Positions 33,323-42,192 of a DNA stretch of 64,000 nt are shown piece by piece. The DNA is from Anabaena cylindrica PCC 7122. GTDB taxonomy: Bacteria; Cyanobacteriota; Cyanobacteriia; Cyanobacteriales; Nostocaceae. A program made the translations under genes and the position numbers. The stretch spans positions 4,392,001 through 4,456,000 of the forward strand of contig NC_019771.1 in assembly GCF_000317695.1 (NCBI RefSeq), in the 5' to 3' direction. Every line of letters starts with the position of its first letter. The first letter of the stretch is position 1. The notes below the pieces were generated by a model. The model ran no database searches. It saw only the letters and a program-made list of their open reading frames with translations, and had not been told where the DNA came from.

Positions 33323-34708
33323 TTAAGAATTAGAGGAATAGCGATCGCGCCCCTGTTGTTTAGAATTGTATAAAGCTTTGTCTGCTAAGGCAATTAATGT
33401 ATCCGGCTTCACTTCCATACTGGGTATGAGTGAAGCAACTCCTAAACTGACTGTCACAATATCCCTGATCTCAGACTTGACATGAGGAATAGCCAGATCA
33501 TGAATTATTTGCTGAATTCTAGCTGCTACTTTTATCCCTTCCTCTAAATCCGTCTTCGGTAGAAGTATCGTAAATTCCTCTCCACCATAACGAGCTACCA
33601 AGTCTGAAGGACGACTAATATCAAGATGACAAATTAATTGATACACTGATTGGGCAATTTGGAACAAGCAATCATCACCGACAAGATGCCCATAATAGTC
33701 ATTGTAGTATTTGAAATAATCAATATCGAAAATAATCAGGGAAAGTGGCTGCTTGCATCGTGCTAGTTCTTCCCATTCATGTAACAACCGCTCATTGAAA
33801 CAACGACGGTTAGCCACCTGAGTTAAAGCATCCAAATTTGCCAAAATTTCCAGTCTTTGATTTGCCTGTTGAAGAGCAAGTTCAATTTCTTTTCGCGTAG
33901 TGATATCACGAATAGTAATAGCAAAACCATCACCTAATTTTACAGCCACAAAGTGAAACCAGGAAGACTCACCTGATGGATAGTAAAAATCTCTTTCTAG
34001 AGGCCCTGCCGTTTCTACAATTTCCACAAATTGATCAAAAAGTTCTGGCTCAATATTGTTGAGAAATTTCCTTAATACCAGTTTACCAATTAAATCTTCT
34101 CGACTACGTTCAAAGACTCTAGCAATAACAGGATTTACAACCAAACAACGAAAATCTTCAATATCTCCTGTAGCGGGATTCCGAACAGCTTGCATAGCGG
34201 CAATACCATCCAGAGAACTATTTAAAATACTAGCTAATAAAGCCCTGGAGTGATGAAGCACTTCTTCTGCTTCTCTGCGGTTATTAACTTCTTTTTGTAG
34301 CAAGCGTTGCTGACGTTGAATAATTAGTTGGTTTTCCAAGCGTGCAACTACTTCTTCAATTTGAAAAGGTTTTGTAATGTAATCTATACCACCGGAATTA
34401 AAAGCAATAACTTTATCAAATACATCATCTAAAGCACTAATAAAAATGACAGGAATATGTCGTAAATTTTCATCTGCCTTGAGGAATTGACATACTTGAT
34501 AACCATCCATTTCTGGCATTTTGATATCTAATAAAATGACATCTGGTTGCTTTATTTTCACTGTCTTTAGTGCCATTCGCCCACTAGTGACGCTGCGAAC
34601 GGTATAGCCGAGTTTCACTAGTAAATCGCTTAGTAATTGTAAGTTTTCTGGAATGTCATCTACTAGGAGAATGTTACCTTTATTTTCAGATTGAGAATCA
34701 AGATTCAT
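33323..34708 (-). CDS. Response regulator with PAS-like and GGDEF domains (diguanylate cyclase)
   Basis: Residues 12-130 are a receiver domain (ILLVDDIPENLQLL, DVILLDIKMPEMDGYQ, KPFQIEEV). A coiled linker and a PAS-like domain follow (RALLASILNSSLDGIAAMQA, through FAITIRDITTRKE). Residues about 290-455 are a GGDEF domain with the intact active site RYGGEEFTILLP, and RPSD five residues ahead matches the RxxD inhibitory site. The enzyme would make cyclic di-GMP and be controlled by phosphorylation. It lies directly downstream of a decayed kinase remnant and of the MASE1 hybrid kinase, which may once have been its partner. Confidence 0.92.
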   Translation of the reverse strand: MNLDSQSENKGNILLVDDIPENLQLLSDLLVKLGYTVRSVTSGRMALKTVKIKQPDVILLDIKMPEMDGYQVCQFLKADENLRHIPVIFISALDDVFDKVIAFNSGGIDYITKPFQIEEVVARLENQLIIQRQQRLLQKEVNNRREAEEVLHHSRALLASILNSSLDGIAAMQAVRNPATGDIEDFRCLVVNPVIARVFERSREDLIGKLVLRKFLNNIEPELFDQFVEIVETAGPLERDFYYPSGESSWFHFVAVKLGDGFAITIRDITTRKEIELALQQANQRLEILANLDALTQVANRRCFNERLLHEWEELARCKQPLSLIIFDIDYFKYYNDYYGHLVGDDCLFQIAQSVYQLICHLDISRPSDLVARYGGEEFTILLPKTDLEEGIKVAARIQQIIHDLAIPHVKSEIRDIVTVSLGVASLIPSMEVKPDTLIALADKALYNSKQQGRDRYSSNS

Positions 34709-34721
34709 TGGTTATCAAGGG

Positions 34722-35330
34722 TTCGGCTAAATCAACCAACTGTTCAAATTTAAATTTATCGGTGAGTTTTGTTAGTAATTGTGCTAACTGAACTTCTGTT
34801 CAGGACTTACGCAAAACAGGATGGAAGTAGGGGTAATTCATGAATTACCCTTACGCAAGAATCAGCTTTTGAGTTCAATCTTGCGTAAGTCCTACTGTTT
34901 TTAGAATTTTTCCTACAAGTCGCAAAACTAAGTTGGTATTGGCCTCAAGTGCAGTATCATATAGTTGGTCAGGACAAACGCATTTAAATTACGTAAGCCT
35001 TGCTCAGTAAGGGTTTCAGATTTTAGCAACAAAACCAAACAATGCCTAAAACCTTTATCCAGCAAGCATTCTAAAAATAAGACGCGTTTTCCCTGTATAG
35101 TTGATTGATCTATTTTCCAAGCATACAGGTTAAATTTTTCGATGTTAAGGGGTTTTCTATTAAGCTTATGGACTAGCAAATAAAGTTTCAGCAAAGATGT
35201 ATATTACACCAAGATGTTTAGCAAGAGCGTCAAAAATTAATTATATTTTCAGCAAAAGGTTTAAGGAGAAGTCATCTTTGTAGCTATAAATCTATCCATC
35301 TTCGGTATTTGCATATCCATTAAGAACTAA
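34722..35330 (-). pseudogene. Decayed partial copy of the hybrid-kinase C-terminus
   Basis: Near 34722-34790 the minus strand reads QLVDLAEPLIT, matching KLVDLVEPLINYE at the end of the kinase that stops at 35445. DNA similarity continues through 34895-34985 and again at 35190-35300 (GCAAGAGCGTCAAAAATT against GCAAGTGCTTCAAAAATT). Many frame breaks and a miniature element interrupt it. The middle (about 34990-35190) has no match in the kinase; it contains an open frame reading STIQGKRVLFLECLLDKGFR that I cannot identify. This looks like an old tandem duplication followed by decay. Confidence 0.65.
34801..34894. repeat. 94-bp miniature element (CAGGACTTACGCAA ends) in the kinase remnant
   Basis: CAGGACTTACGCAA at the left pairs with TTGCGTAAGTCCTA at the right (13 of 14). 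CTGTT is duplicated on both sides, and removing the element restores ACTTCTGTTTTTAG, which matches the paralogous kinase DNA. An inner palindrome GGTAATTCATGAATTACC is present. It is non-coding. Confidence 0.75.
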
Positions 35331-37651
35331 AGTAGGAAAGAGAGCCAACTAGCCCCACTGCACCCACAATTGGCAACACAAAGGGGATAATCAAGACTAA
35401 GCGCCGTAGGAATTTGTCTAAATTTGTGAGATTTACCTACGTCGCTATTCATAATTGATTAAAGGTTCAACTAAATCAACTAATTTTTCAAATTCAAATA
35501 TCCGGGCAAGTTTTGTTAAAGATTGAATTAAAAAAGTTTCTGTTTTTGGAACTTCTTTAGTTAATTCTATGACATGGTTAGTATTTGCTTCTAAAACAGC
35601 TTCATAGAATTTATTGATCCATTCTTGATTCATACATCTAAGATGATCAGATGTTAGAGAATTTTCTTCTATATGTTCTGAATTTTCAGAATTAGTTTCA
35701 GCCAATATATATTTAACACCCAAATGTTTAGCAAGTGCTTCAAAAATTGTATGTTCTGAAAAAGGTTTACGCAGAAAATCATCACAACCGGCAGATAGCA
35801 CTATGGCTTTCTCTTCTTCTAAAACACTGGCCGTGAGGGCAATTACTGCTGTTGCATTGCCTTTGGTAGTGGATTTGATGTGTTTTGTGGCTTCATAACC
35901 ATCCATAATTGGCATCCTCATATCCATCCAAATTAAATGAGGTTCCCATTCATCCCAAATTGCGATCGCTTCTTGTCCGTTACTAGCTTCTTTGATCTCA
36001 AATCCCAAAGGACTCAGAAGTTTAAACAACAATTGCCGATTAATAGCCTTATCATCAACTGTAAGAATTTTGTAAGTAGGCTGTCCTGGGGCAAGTTCTA
36101 CCACCCGCTGCCGTCCTTCTGTACTATTATTGCTGATTGTTTCTTGACCCAATTTCGCTTGAATATAAAATTGGAAAGTTGTACCTTTTCCTAATTTACT
36201 GTCAACGGAAATATCCCCCCCCATCAGTTGTACAAATTTCCGACTGATTGCTAAACCTAAACCCGTTCCTTCTTGCATCTCTCGCCCTGCCCGTGCTTGA
36301 ATAAATGCATCAAATAGTTTTGGCAGTTCTGTCCGTGCAATACCGACTCCGGTATCACGTAAGCGGAAATTGAGGGTAATGACATCCTCTGTGTCTTCAT
36401 CCTTTTTATCAACACTCAAGACAATCGATCCATGAAGTGTGAATTTAATTGCATTAGTAAGTAAATTAATTAAAACCTGACGTAGTTTGACTTCATCGGT
36501 GCAGATATACTGAGGGACATTTTGAGTTCGCTCGAATATTAGTTCTAATCCAGCATCGCTGGCCCGCAGATGCAACATATCTTCTAAATCATCGAGTAAG
36601 CGATAAAAGTTAAAGTCGTGTAAATTTAGGGTTGCTTTACCAGCTTCGATTTTTGATAAATCGAGAATATGATTAATGAGAGTTAGTAAGTAGTCACCGC
36701 TCCGATAAATAATACCTGCATTTTCATATTGATCAGAGGGGAGATTATTAGCCCGTAACATCAATTGCGAAAACCCAATTACTGCATTGAGGGGTGTTCG
36801 CAATTCATGACTCATATTGGCTATAAATGCACTTTTTGCTTGATTAGCAGCTTCGGCTTTGGTAGCTAGTTCCTGTGCCTTAGCTTCACTTTCTTGTAGA
36901 TCCCTAGTGCGTTCAAAAACTCGTTTTTCTAAATCGGAGTTAGCATTTTGTAAGCGAATTTCTGCACAGCGGTTTTCTGCAACAATTGCCAGCACAGCCA
37001 TAATAGTCATAGAAATTACGCCAATGAATATTTGTAGTAACAACAGAGAATTACTCTGTACAGCTACTTTGTAAAAAACGCCCGTTTTATAGGCAGTAGT
37101 AATGGCAGCAATCATGGCGATGATTGTCACCAGGGAAGTGGTTATTTTCGCGCCAAAACGAAAGGCAGACCAAAGTAGTGGGGGTAAAAGGAGATATTCT
37201 ACAGGTTGGCTTTTAACAAGGGCTAGATAGGCAACAACTGTCAAGCTGGTTATGGCAATTAATACCTCCCGATATTGACCAAGTTTGATTCTCACATCTT
37301 GTAATGAGCGCCCCCAAGTCAACACTAGGGGAGTAAAAACTAAAATTCCTACTACATCGCCAATCCACCAATTAGAGAAAACTTGCAACCAGTCGCTCCA
37401 AGCTTTGAAACCACCTAAACAAACTACGAATACACCGATCAGTGATTGCACAATTGACCCGGTAAAGAGGGTACAAACTGTGAAAATCACCACATGATTG
37501 ACTTGTCTGAGGGGATAGGGTGTACCCGTCAAGTGCAGGATCAGTGTTACTGAGATCAGTGAGCCGATGGTTGTACCAATCGCTGACCAGGGAGACAGTA
37601 AGTTGAAATCAACATTGATATAGTTACTACATAATGCCCCTAGAAATATAC

Positions 37652-39526
37652 CAGCAATTCTCATTTTGAAAACAAAAGAAGATAAAGTCCTCTTGTTTAC
37701 ATAAAGAAATTCTGTCTAATTATGATTTCTTTAAAAGATAATCATGATAATTAACTGGAGAGAAACAATTTTAAAAATCTGCTCATGAAAAAATAGATTT
37801 CAACTTATAAATATAGCTGAAATTACGATATGCTTTGTTAATTTTCTCAATTAATAATCTTTACTTCTTCTCAAGAAAATTAACATTTTTAACTAGAGTT
37901 TCCTTTTGTGAGAGGGACATATTCGGTCAGAATAAATAAGAAAAATTCTGACCAATTTTTAAACCAAATAAATTTTAATAAGGTACGAATATCATTAAAG
38001 AAAGCAGTCCGAGTTGCTAATAATTCACGAATTTTTTGATAGGTAGAATTGACTAAATCTAAAACGGTATGAAATAAAAAAGCTAGTAAATTTAAAGACA
38101 ATAAGAACTCGCACAAATGATTTTGACCATGACCAAAATTATGCTCTAAATTATAACCGTGATTTTTTAGAACGTTATTACCTTCATTTTCAATTTTCCA
38201 TCTACTACGGCCAGCTTTGACAATTTCTTCAACATTGTTTTCAGTGATTTTATGATTAGTGAGCCAATTATTTTTGTAGATAGTTTTCTGTGTTTTCTCA
38301 TTAATAACAGTCACCTCACACCAGTTAGCTTCGAGACTTGAGTCTCCATCTCGTAAGGGGACTCTAGAAGCATAACGATAACGATAAATGAGATTTTTTC
38401 GCCCATCCCATTGTTTCTTTTCAACGGTTGTGACTTCTCCACTTCTTTCTAAAAATTCTAGCCATTCATATAAAGTTTTATGTGACGTTTCCAGGCAAAC
38501 AAAATAAAATTATAACCTTGTTTTAGTGCTAATTCACAAACAGGTTGACGAGAGTATAAGTCATCCCCTAAAAGGGTTACAGGATAACCATACTTATTTT
38601 GCCCGTTGTTGTTTAACCATCTTTTGACAGCCGCATTTTCGCAATCTTGTTTTTGATGTCCATCTTGTTTTTTAATAAATTCTGGTGATAAATTAATCAC
38701 TTGTTTTTGATTAGGAGAAACCACCACAGGTGTCACACAGCCGTGAAAATAAGTTGTAGTTCCATTTCGATGATTACGACAGTTGCAATGCGGGCAATTA
38801 ATTTTCTGGGATGAAAAATATTCTGTACCATCTAAAGCTACTAATATCTCTCCATCTAAGTAGAGAAACTTTTTCAAAACTCCATTTTTCTCTAACCAGT
38901 GATAGACTTTATCAAAAGCCATAAAGATAGTATTAGCTGGCACCGGGTCTAACAAATTTCTTATTTGATTATCACTCGGTATTGCCTCAATTGAAAACAA
39001 ACTTTCTGCGTTATCTTTCCCCTTATTGCTTTTCATTAAACGCTGATGCTCTAAAAAAGATGGTGACTGAGTAAAAAATACCGAAAACGCAGCCATCACT
39101 GCATCTTCTACCTTATATTTAGTATTATTTCCGGGTTTCCTTTCATCAGGTAAATCATGTAATAATGAGTGTAAAAATTGCATTAATTCAGCAATTTCTA
39201 GGGTTGCTGCCTTTTGAGCCATTTTGGAGTAGTTTTGACTAGTTAATATCTTAAACTCACCGATTTTACCAAAACTTACAACAATTATAAAATTGTAAAT
39301 TTTTATTTCGATTCAGTTATCTATTCTCAAAACAGAACTATTTCTCTGGCTTTCTCCCCTTCTTTTTCCGGCAATTTTTTCACATAAATTGGGTATTTAT
39401 ACTTGATTTATCGAACCAAGAGTTTTTTTACGATCTCCTCTCCTGGAAACAATAGTCCCTTTGTACTATATTTTGAATTTCAAAATGGGGATTAATACTC
39501 TATTTATTTCAAAATGAGAATTGCTG
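37652..39526 (-). mobile_element. 1.9-kb insertion sequence with 20-bp inverted repeats and 9-bp target duplication
   Basis: The ends are CAGCAATTCTCATTTTGAAA (37652-37671) and its exact complement at 39507-39526. The 9-bp target GAAATATAC is at 37643-37651 and 39527-39535. The element is 1875 bp. One transposase gene, broken by a frameshift, lies on the minus strand. The IS family is uncertain; the transposase reminds me of elements filed under ISNCY. Confidence 0.9.
37889..39222 (-). pseudogene. DDE-type transposase of the 1.9-kb IS, one frameshift
   Basis: ATG 39222 opens MAQKAATLEIAELMQFLHSL and continues through DERKPGNNTKYKVEDAVMAAF, YLDGEILVALDGTEYFSSQK (a likely catalytic aspartate) and VTLLGDDLYSRQP (a second). 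Near 38490-38510 the frame slips: ILFAWKRH ends at a stop at 38458, while the neighbouring frame gives VCLETSHKTLYEWLEFLERS and runs on to 37889 with RSRWKIENEGNNVLKNHGY (likely third acidic residue) and LLSLNLLAFLFHTVLDL. A single-base indel explains this. The enzyme was about 445 residues and is probably inactive here, although the ends are perfect. Confidence 0.8.
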
Positions 39527-39813
39527 GAAATATACCTAACCAGCGCGATCGCCCCCAAATTAATAAAAACCCAACTGCTAATCCCGCAGCAGGCCACACG
39601 GGCGAACCGTACAGAGACATAGGTATCCTGTTAATTACCATCCAAGAACTTAGATGATAGGCAATTGCAATGACCAAAACCTGAGCCATCCAACGGGTAC
39701 TTTTAATGTCAAGTCCCAGATAATTAAGAGTTTGGGATAACCTTACAGACATTTTGATAATTCGTAAATTTGGAAACAGTAGATAGACAGTAATTAATTT
39801 TTTCCATCTTCCC

Positions 39814-39857
39814 ATCACCAAATACCAAATACCAAATACCTAATACCTAATTACCAA
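39814..39857. repeat. Heptanucleotide tandem repeat (ATACCAA/ATACCTA)
   Basis: Units ACCAAAT, ACCAAAT, ACCTAAT, ACCTAAT repeat with period 7 just upstream of the kinase 5' fragment and before purA. It is a typical short tandem repeat of these cyanobacteria. Confidence 0.7.
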
Positions 39858-39928
39858 TTTCTTGACAAAGGGCATCAAATTTGTTAACAATTATAGTTTG
39901 TGGAAACTTTACCATTTAATATAATCTC

Positions 39929-41266
39929 TTGGCTAACGTCATTGTCATAGGCGCTCAATGGGGCGATGAAGGAAAAGGTAAAATAACTGACTTACTCAGC
40001 CGCTCCGCAGATGTGGTGGTACGTTACCAAGGGGGAGTTAACGCTGGACATACAATAGTAGTCCAAGGTCAGACTTTTAAGCTGCATTTAATTCCCTCTG
40101 GTATTCTGTATCCAGATACTGAGTGTATTATCGGCTGTGGGACAGTCATAGATCCACAGGTGCTGATAAAGGAACTCGAACAACTAGAAAAACTCAATAT
40201 TTCCACTGCTAATCTGCTGATATCTCAGACTGCTCACGTTACCATGCCTTACCATCGGTTGATTGACCAGGCATCGGAAGAGCGACGAGGAACTCATAAA
40301 ATCGGCACTACTGGGAGAGGAATTGGTCCAACCTATGCTGATAAATCTGAGCGCACAGGTATCAGGGTTTTGGATTTGATGAACCCAGATGAACTCCGTG
40401 AGCAGTTGGAGTGGACGATCAATTATAAAAACGTCATTTTAGAAAAGCTGTATAATCTGCCACCTTTAGATCCTCAAGCTGTAATTGCGGATTACTTAGG
40501 GTATGCAGAACGCTTGCGTCCTTATGTTGTCGATACTTCGCTGAAAATATATGATGCGATTCTGCGACGACGCAATATTTTGTTTGAAGGCGCACAAGGT
40601 ACACTGCTCGATTTAGATCATGGAACTTATCCTTATGTCACTTCCTCTAATCCTGTAGCGGGGGGAGCTTGCGTTGGTACAGGAGTAGGGCCAACAATGA
40701 TAGATCGGGTAATTGGGGTGTCTAAAGCCTATACAACAAGAGTTGGTGAAGGGCCTTTTCCTACCGAACTGCACGGAGCAGTGGGAGAATTGTTATGCGA
40801 TCGCGGTGCGGAATTCGGGACAACAACAGGCAGAAAGCGCCGCTGTGGTTGGTTTGATGCGGTCATTGGTCGCTATGCAGTCCGTATTAATGGGATGGAT
40901 TGTATCGCTATTACCAAACTTGATGTTCTCGATGAATTAGAGGAAATTAACGTTTGTGTTGCCTATGATATAGATGGTGAACGGTGTGAACACTTCCCCA
41001 CCAGCGCTCGTCAGTTTGCCCGTTGTCGTCCCATCTACAAAACCTTACCAGGATGGCAAGTGTCAACAACTGAGTGCCGTTCTTTGGAAGAATTGCCGAA
41101 GCAAGCACTAGACTATCTTAAATTCTTAGCAGAATTAATGGAAGTCCCCATTGCGATCGTCTCCTTAGGAGCCAGCCGCGATCAAACCATAATTGTAGAA
41201 GACCCTATCCACGGGCCAAAACGCGCTCTATTACAACCAGATGGAACACCAGTTTCTTTACCTTAG
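39929..41266 (+). CDS. purA: Adenylosuccinate synthetase
   Basis: The enzyme converts IMP, aspartate and GTP to adenylosuccinate, the first step to AMP. Motifs are intact: GAQWGDEGKGKITD, NAGHTIVV, TTGRGIGPTYADK, FEGAQGTLLDLDHGTYPYVT and GVSKAYTTRVGEGPFPTE. The length of 445 residues is normal. The start codon appears to be TTG at 39929, because MANVIVIGAQWGDEG is the usual family N-terminus and no ATG occurs at that point. A heptamer repeat separates it from rplY. Confidence 0.95.
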   Translation: MANVIVIGAQWGDEGKGKITDLLSRSADVVVRYQGGVNAGHTIVVQGQTFKLHLIPSGILYPDTECIIGCGTVIDPQVLIKELEQLEKLNISTANLLISQTAHVTMPYHRLIDQASEERRGTHKIGTTGRGIGPTYADKSERTGIRVLDLMNPDELREQLEWTINYKNVILEKLYNLPPLDPQAVIADYLGYAERLRPYVVDTSLKIYDAILRRRNILFEGAQGTLLDLDHGTYPYVTSSNPVAGGACVGTGVGPTMIDRVIGVSKAYTTRVGEGPFPTELHGAVGELLCDRGAEFGTTTGRKRRCGWFDAVIGRYAVRINGMDCIAITKLDVLDELEEINVCVAYDIDGERCEHFPTSARQFARCRPIYKTLPGWQVSTTECRSLEELPKQALDYLKFLAELMEVPIAIVSLGASRDQTIIVEDPIHGPKRALLQPDGTPVSLP

Positions 41267-41268
41267 TA

Positions 41269-41345
41269 CTGAGTACTGAGTACCGAGTCCTGAGTGCTGA
41301 GTTGACAACTAACCACTAACAACTAACAACTAACCACTAACAACT
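41269..41345. repeat. Two heptamer repeat tracts between purA and rplY
   Basis: The first tract repeats ACTGAGT/CCTGAGT units and the second repeats CAACTAA/CCACTAA units, both with period about 7. They fill the whole purA-rplY gap and end only three bases before the rplY ATG, so they replace the normal ribosome-site region. Confidence 0.8.
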
Positions 41346-41348
41346 ACT

Positions 41349-41645
41349 ATGGCTATTACAGTCGAATCTAAAAAGCGTCCAGAAGGCAGCAAACCAAAGG
41401 CTTTGCGTCGTTCGGGCTTAATACCAGCTAATTTGTACGGTCACAACGGTATTGAATCAATTTCTCTAGTACTTGATGCTAAGGTCGTTGAACGCCTGCT
41501 CAAACAAGCTGCACCTAATAAAACCGAAATTGAACTCAGCATCCCAGAATTGGAGTGGAATGGTAAAACCGTGCTTCGTGAAGTTCAGATTCACCCAGCT
41601 AAGGGTACACCATACCATCTGAGTTTTTTTGCTGCTAAAAACTAA
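41349..41645 (+). CDS. rplY: Ribosomal protein bL25
   Basis: This 98-residue protein binds 5S rRNA in the large subunit. KRPEGSKPKALRRSGLIPANLYGHNG at the N-terminus is the bL25 signature, and it lacks the long C-terminal CTC domain, as in cyanobacteria and E. coli. The ATG at 41349 follows directly after a heptamer repeat. A strong terminator lies 59 bp beyond the stop. Confidence 0.94.
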   Translation: MAITVESKKRPEGSKPKALRRSGLIPANLYGHNGIESISLVLDAKVVERLLKQAAPNKTEIELSIPELEWNGKTVLREVQIHPAKGTPYHLSFFAAKN

Positions 41646-41703
41646 AGTCTAGGTATCAATTCTTTCTTTTATAGCACTGATTTTTTTTCATAATTGCTGA
41701 TTA

Positions 41704-41729
41704 AACCAGGTTAACCCCTGGTTTTTTTG
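41704..41729 (+). terminator. Intrinsic terminator after rplY
   Basis: AAACCAGG pairs with CCTGGTTT around a TTAACC loop, followed by a run of T. It is a classical rho-independent terminator for the purA-rplY stretch. Confidence 0.85.
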
Positions 41730-41745
41730 TTAAGCTATGAGCGTC

Positions 41746-42192
41746 AATATCTAAGTCCACCTGAGTTAGGAGTTCGGAGTTTCTCCTATGCCTACGGCAC
41801 GGCTTCGCCGAACGGAGACGCTACGCGAACGGAGTTATGATTTTTAAGAGCGAGAGAATAAGGGTTTGAGACTCCTACTGGGGGCGAGTTTTCCACAAAT
41901 TATCTTATGTCTAACTCAGGTAAGTCCAAAATTACCGCTGCTGATGCTTTTATGCATTTGGCCATGTTTGCTTGCGGTTGAAAATTAAACATCATGTTAT
42001 GCAAAATGAAGATAGGTTGTATTATTTACAGTAAATTAAACAGCCTTATACCAATTTTGGATTGGAGATTTTGTCTGAACCTAGATTTTAACAGCCCTTA
42101 ACCTTTACTGTTCCCAGAATCTCATCCAACGTAACTTGGTATAATTATTCGTCCCAATTCAAGATCCAACATCTAGCACTGATATCAACTTT
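41746..42192. other. Intergenic region after the rplY terminator
   Basis: This gap of about 450 bp includes GGAGTTCGGAGT heptamer remnants and a repeat-like stretch (GCCTACGGCACGGCTTCGCCG and GACGCTACGCGAACGGAG, 41790-41835) of the kind dispersed in Nostocales. A 24-codon frame at 41907-41981 (MSNSGKSKITAADAFMHLAM) has no ribosome site and may be chance. The promoter for the next gene should lie near 42050-42180. Confidence 0.45.

Larger units (their letters stand above)
35445..39752 (-). pseudogene. MASE1 hybrid sensor histidine kinase split by an insertion sequence
   Basis: The N-terminal piece (39536-39752, from ATG 39752, MSVRLSQTLNYLGLD) holds the start of a MASE1 sensor (GSPVWPAAGLAVGFLLIWGR). 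The main piece (35445-37651) continues GIFLGALCSNYINVDF with the remaining membrane helices, a coiled linker, HisKA (ANMSHELRTPLNAVIGFS), HATPase (DTGVGIARTEL, GTGLGLAISRKF) and a C-terminal receiver (ILTVDDKAINRQ, LIWMDMRMPIMDGYE). Removing the IS and one 9-bp target rejoins RWLGIFLGAL exactly. The IS end supplies an in-frame ATG (MRIAGIF) at 37664, so a kinase missing its first helices might still be made. Intact length would be about 810 residues. Confidence 0.88.

Noticed and set aside
35937..36194. Plus-strand frame inside the hybrid kinase gene
   Set aside because: It is antisense to the receiver domain and has no start signal.
41907..41981. 24-codon frame MSNSGKSKITAADAFMHLAM
   Set aside because: No ribosome site or promoter-like context is visible, so it cannot be supported as a gene.
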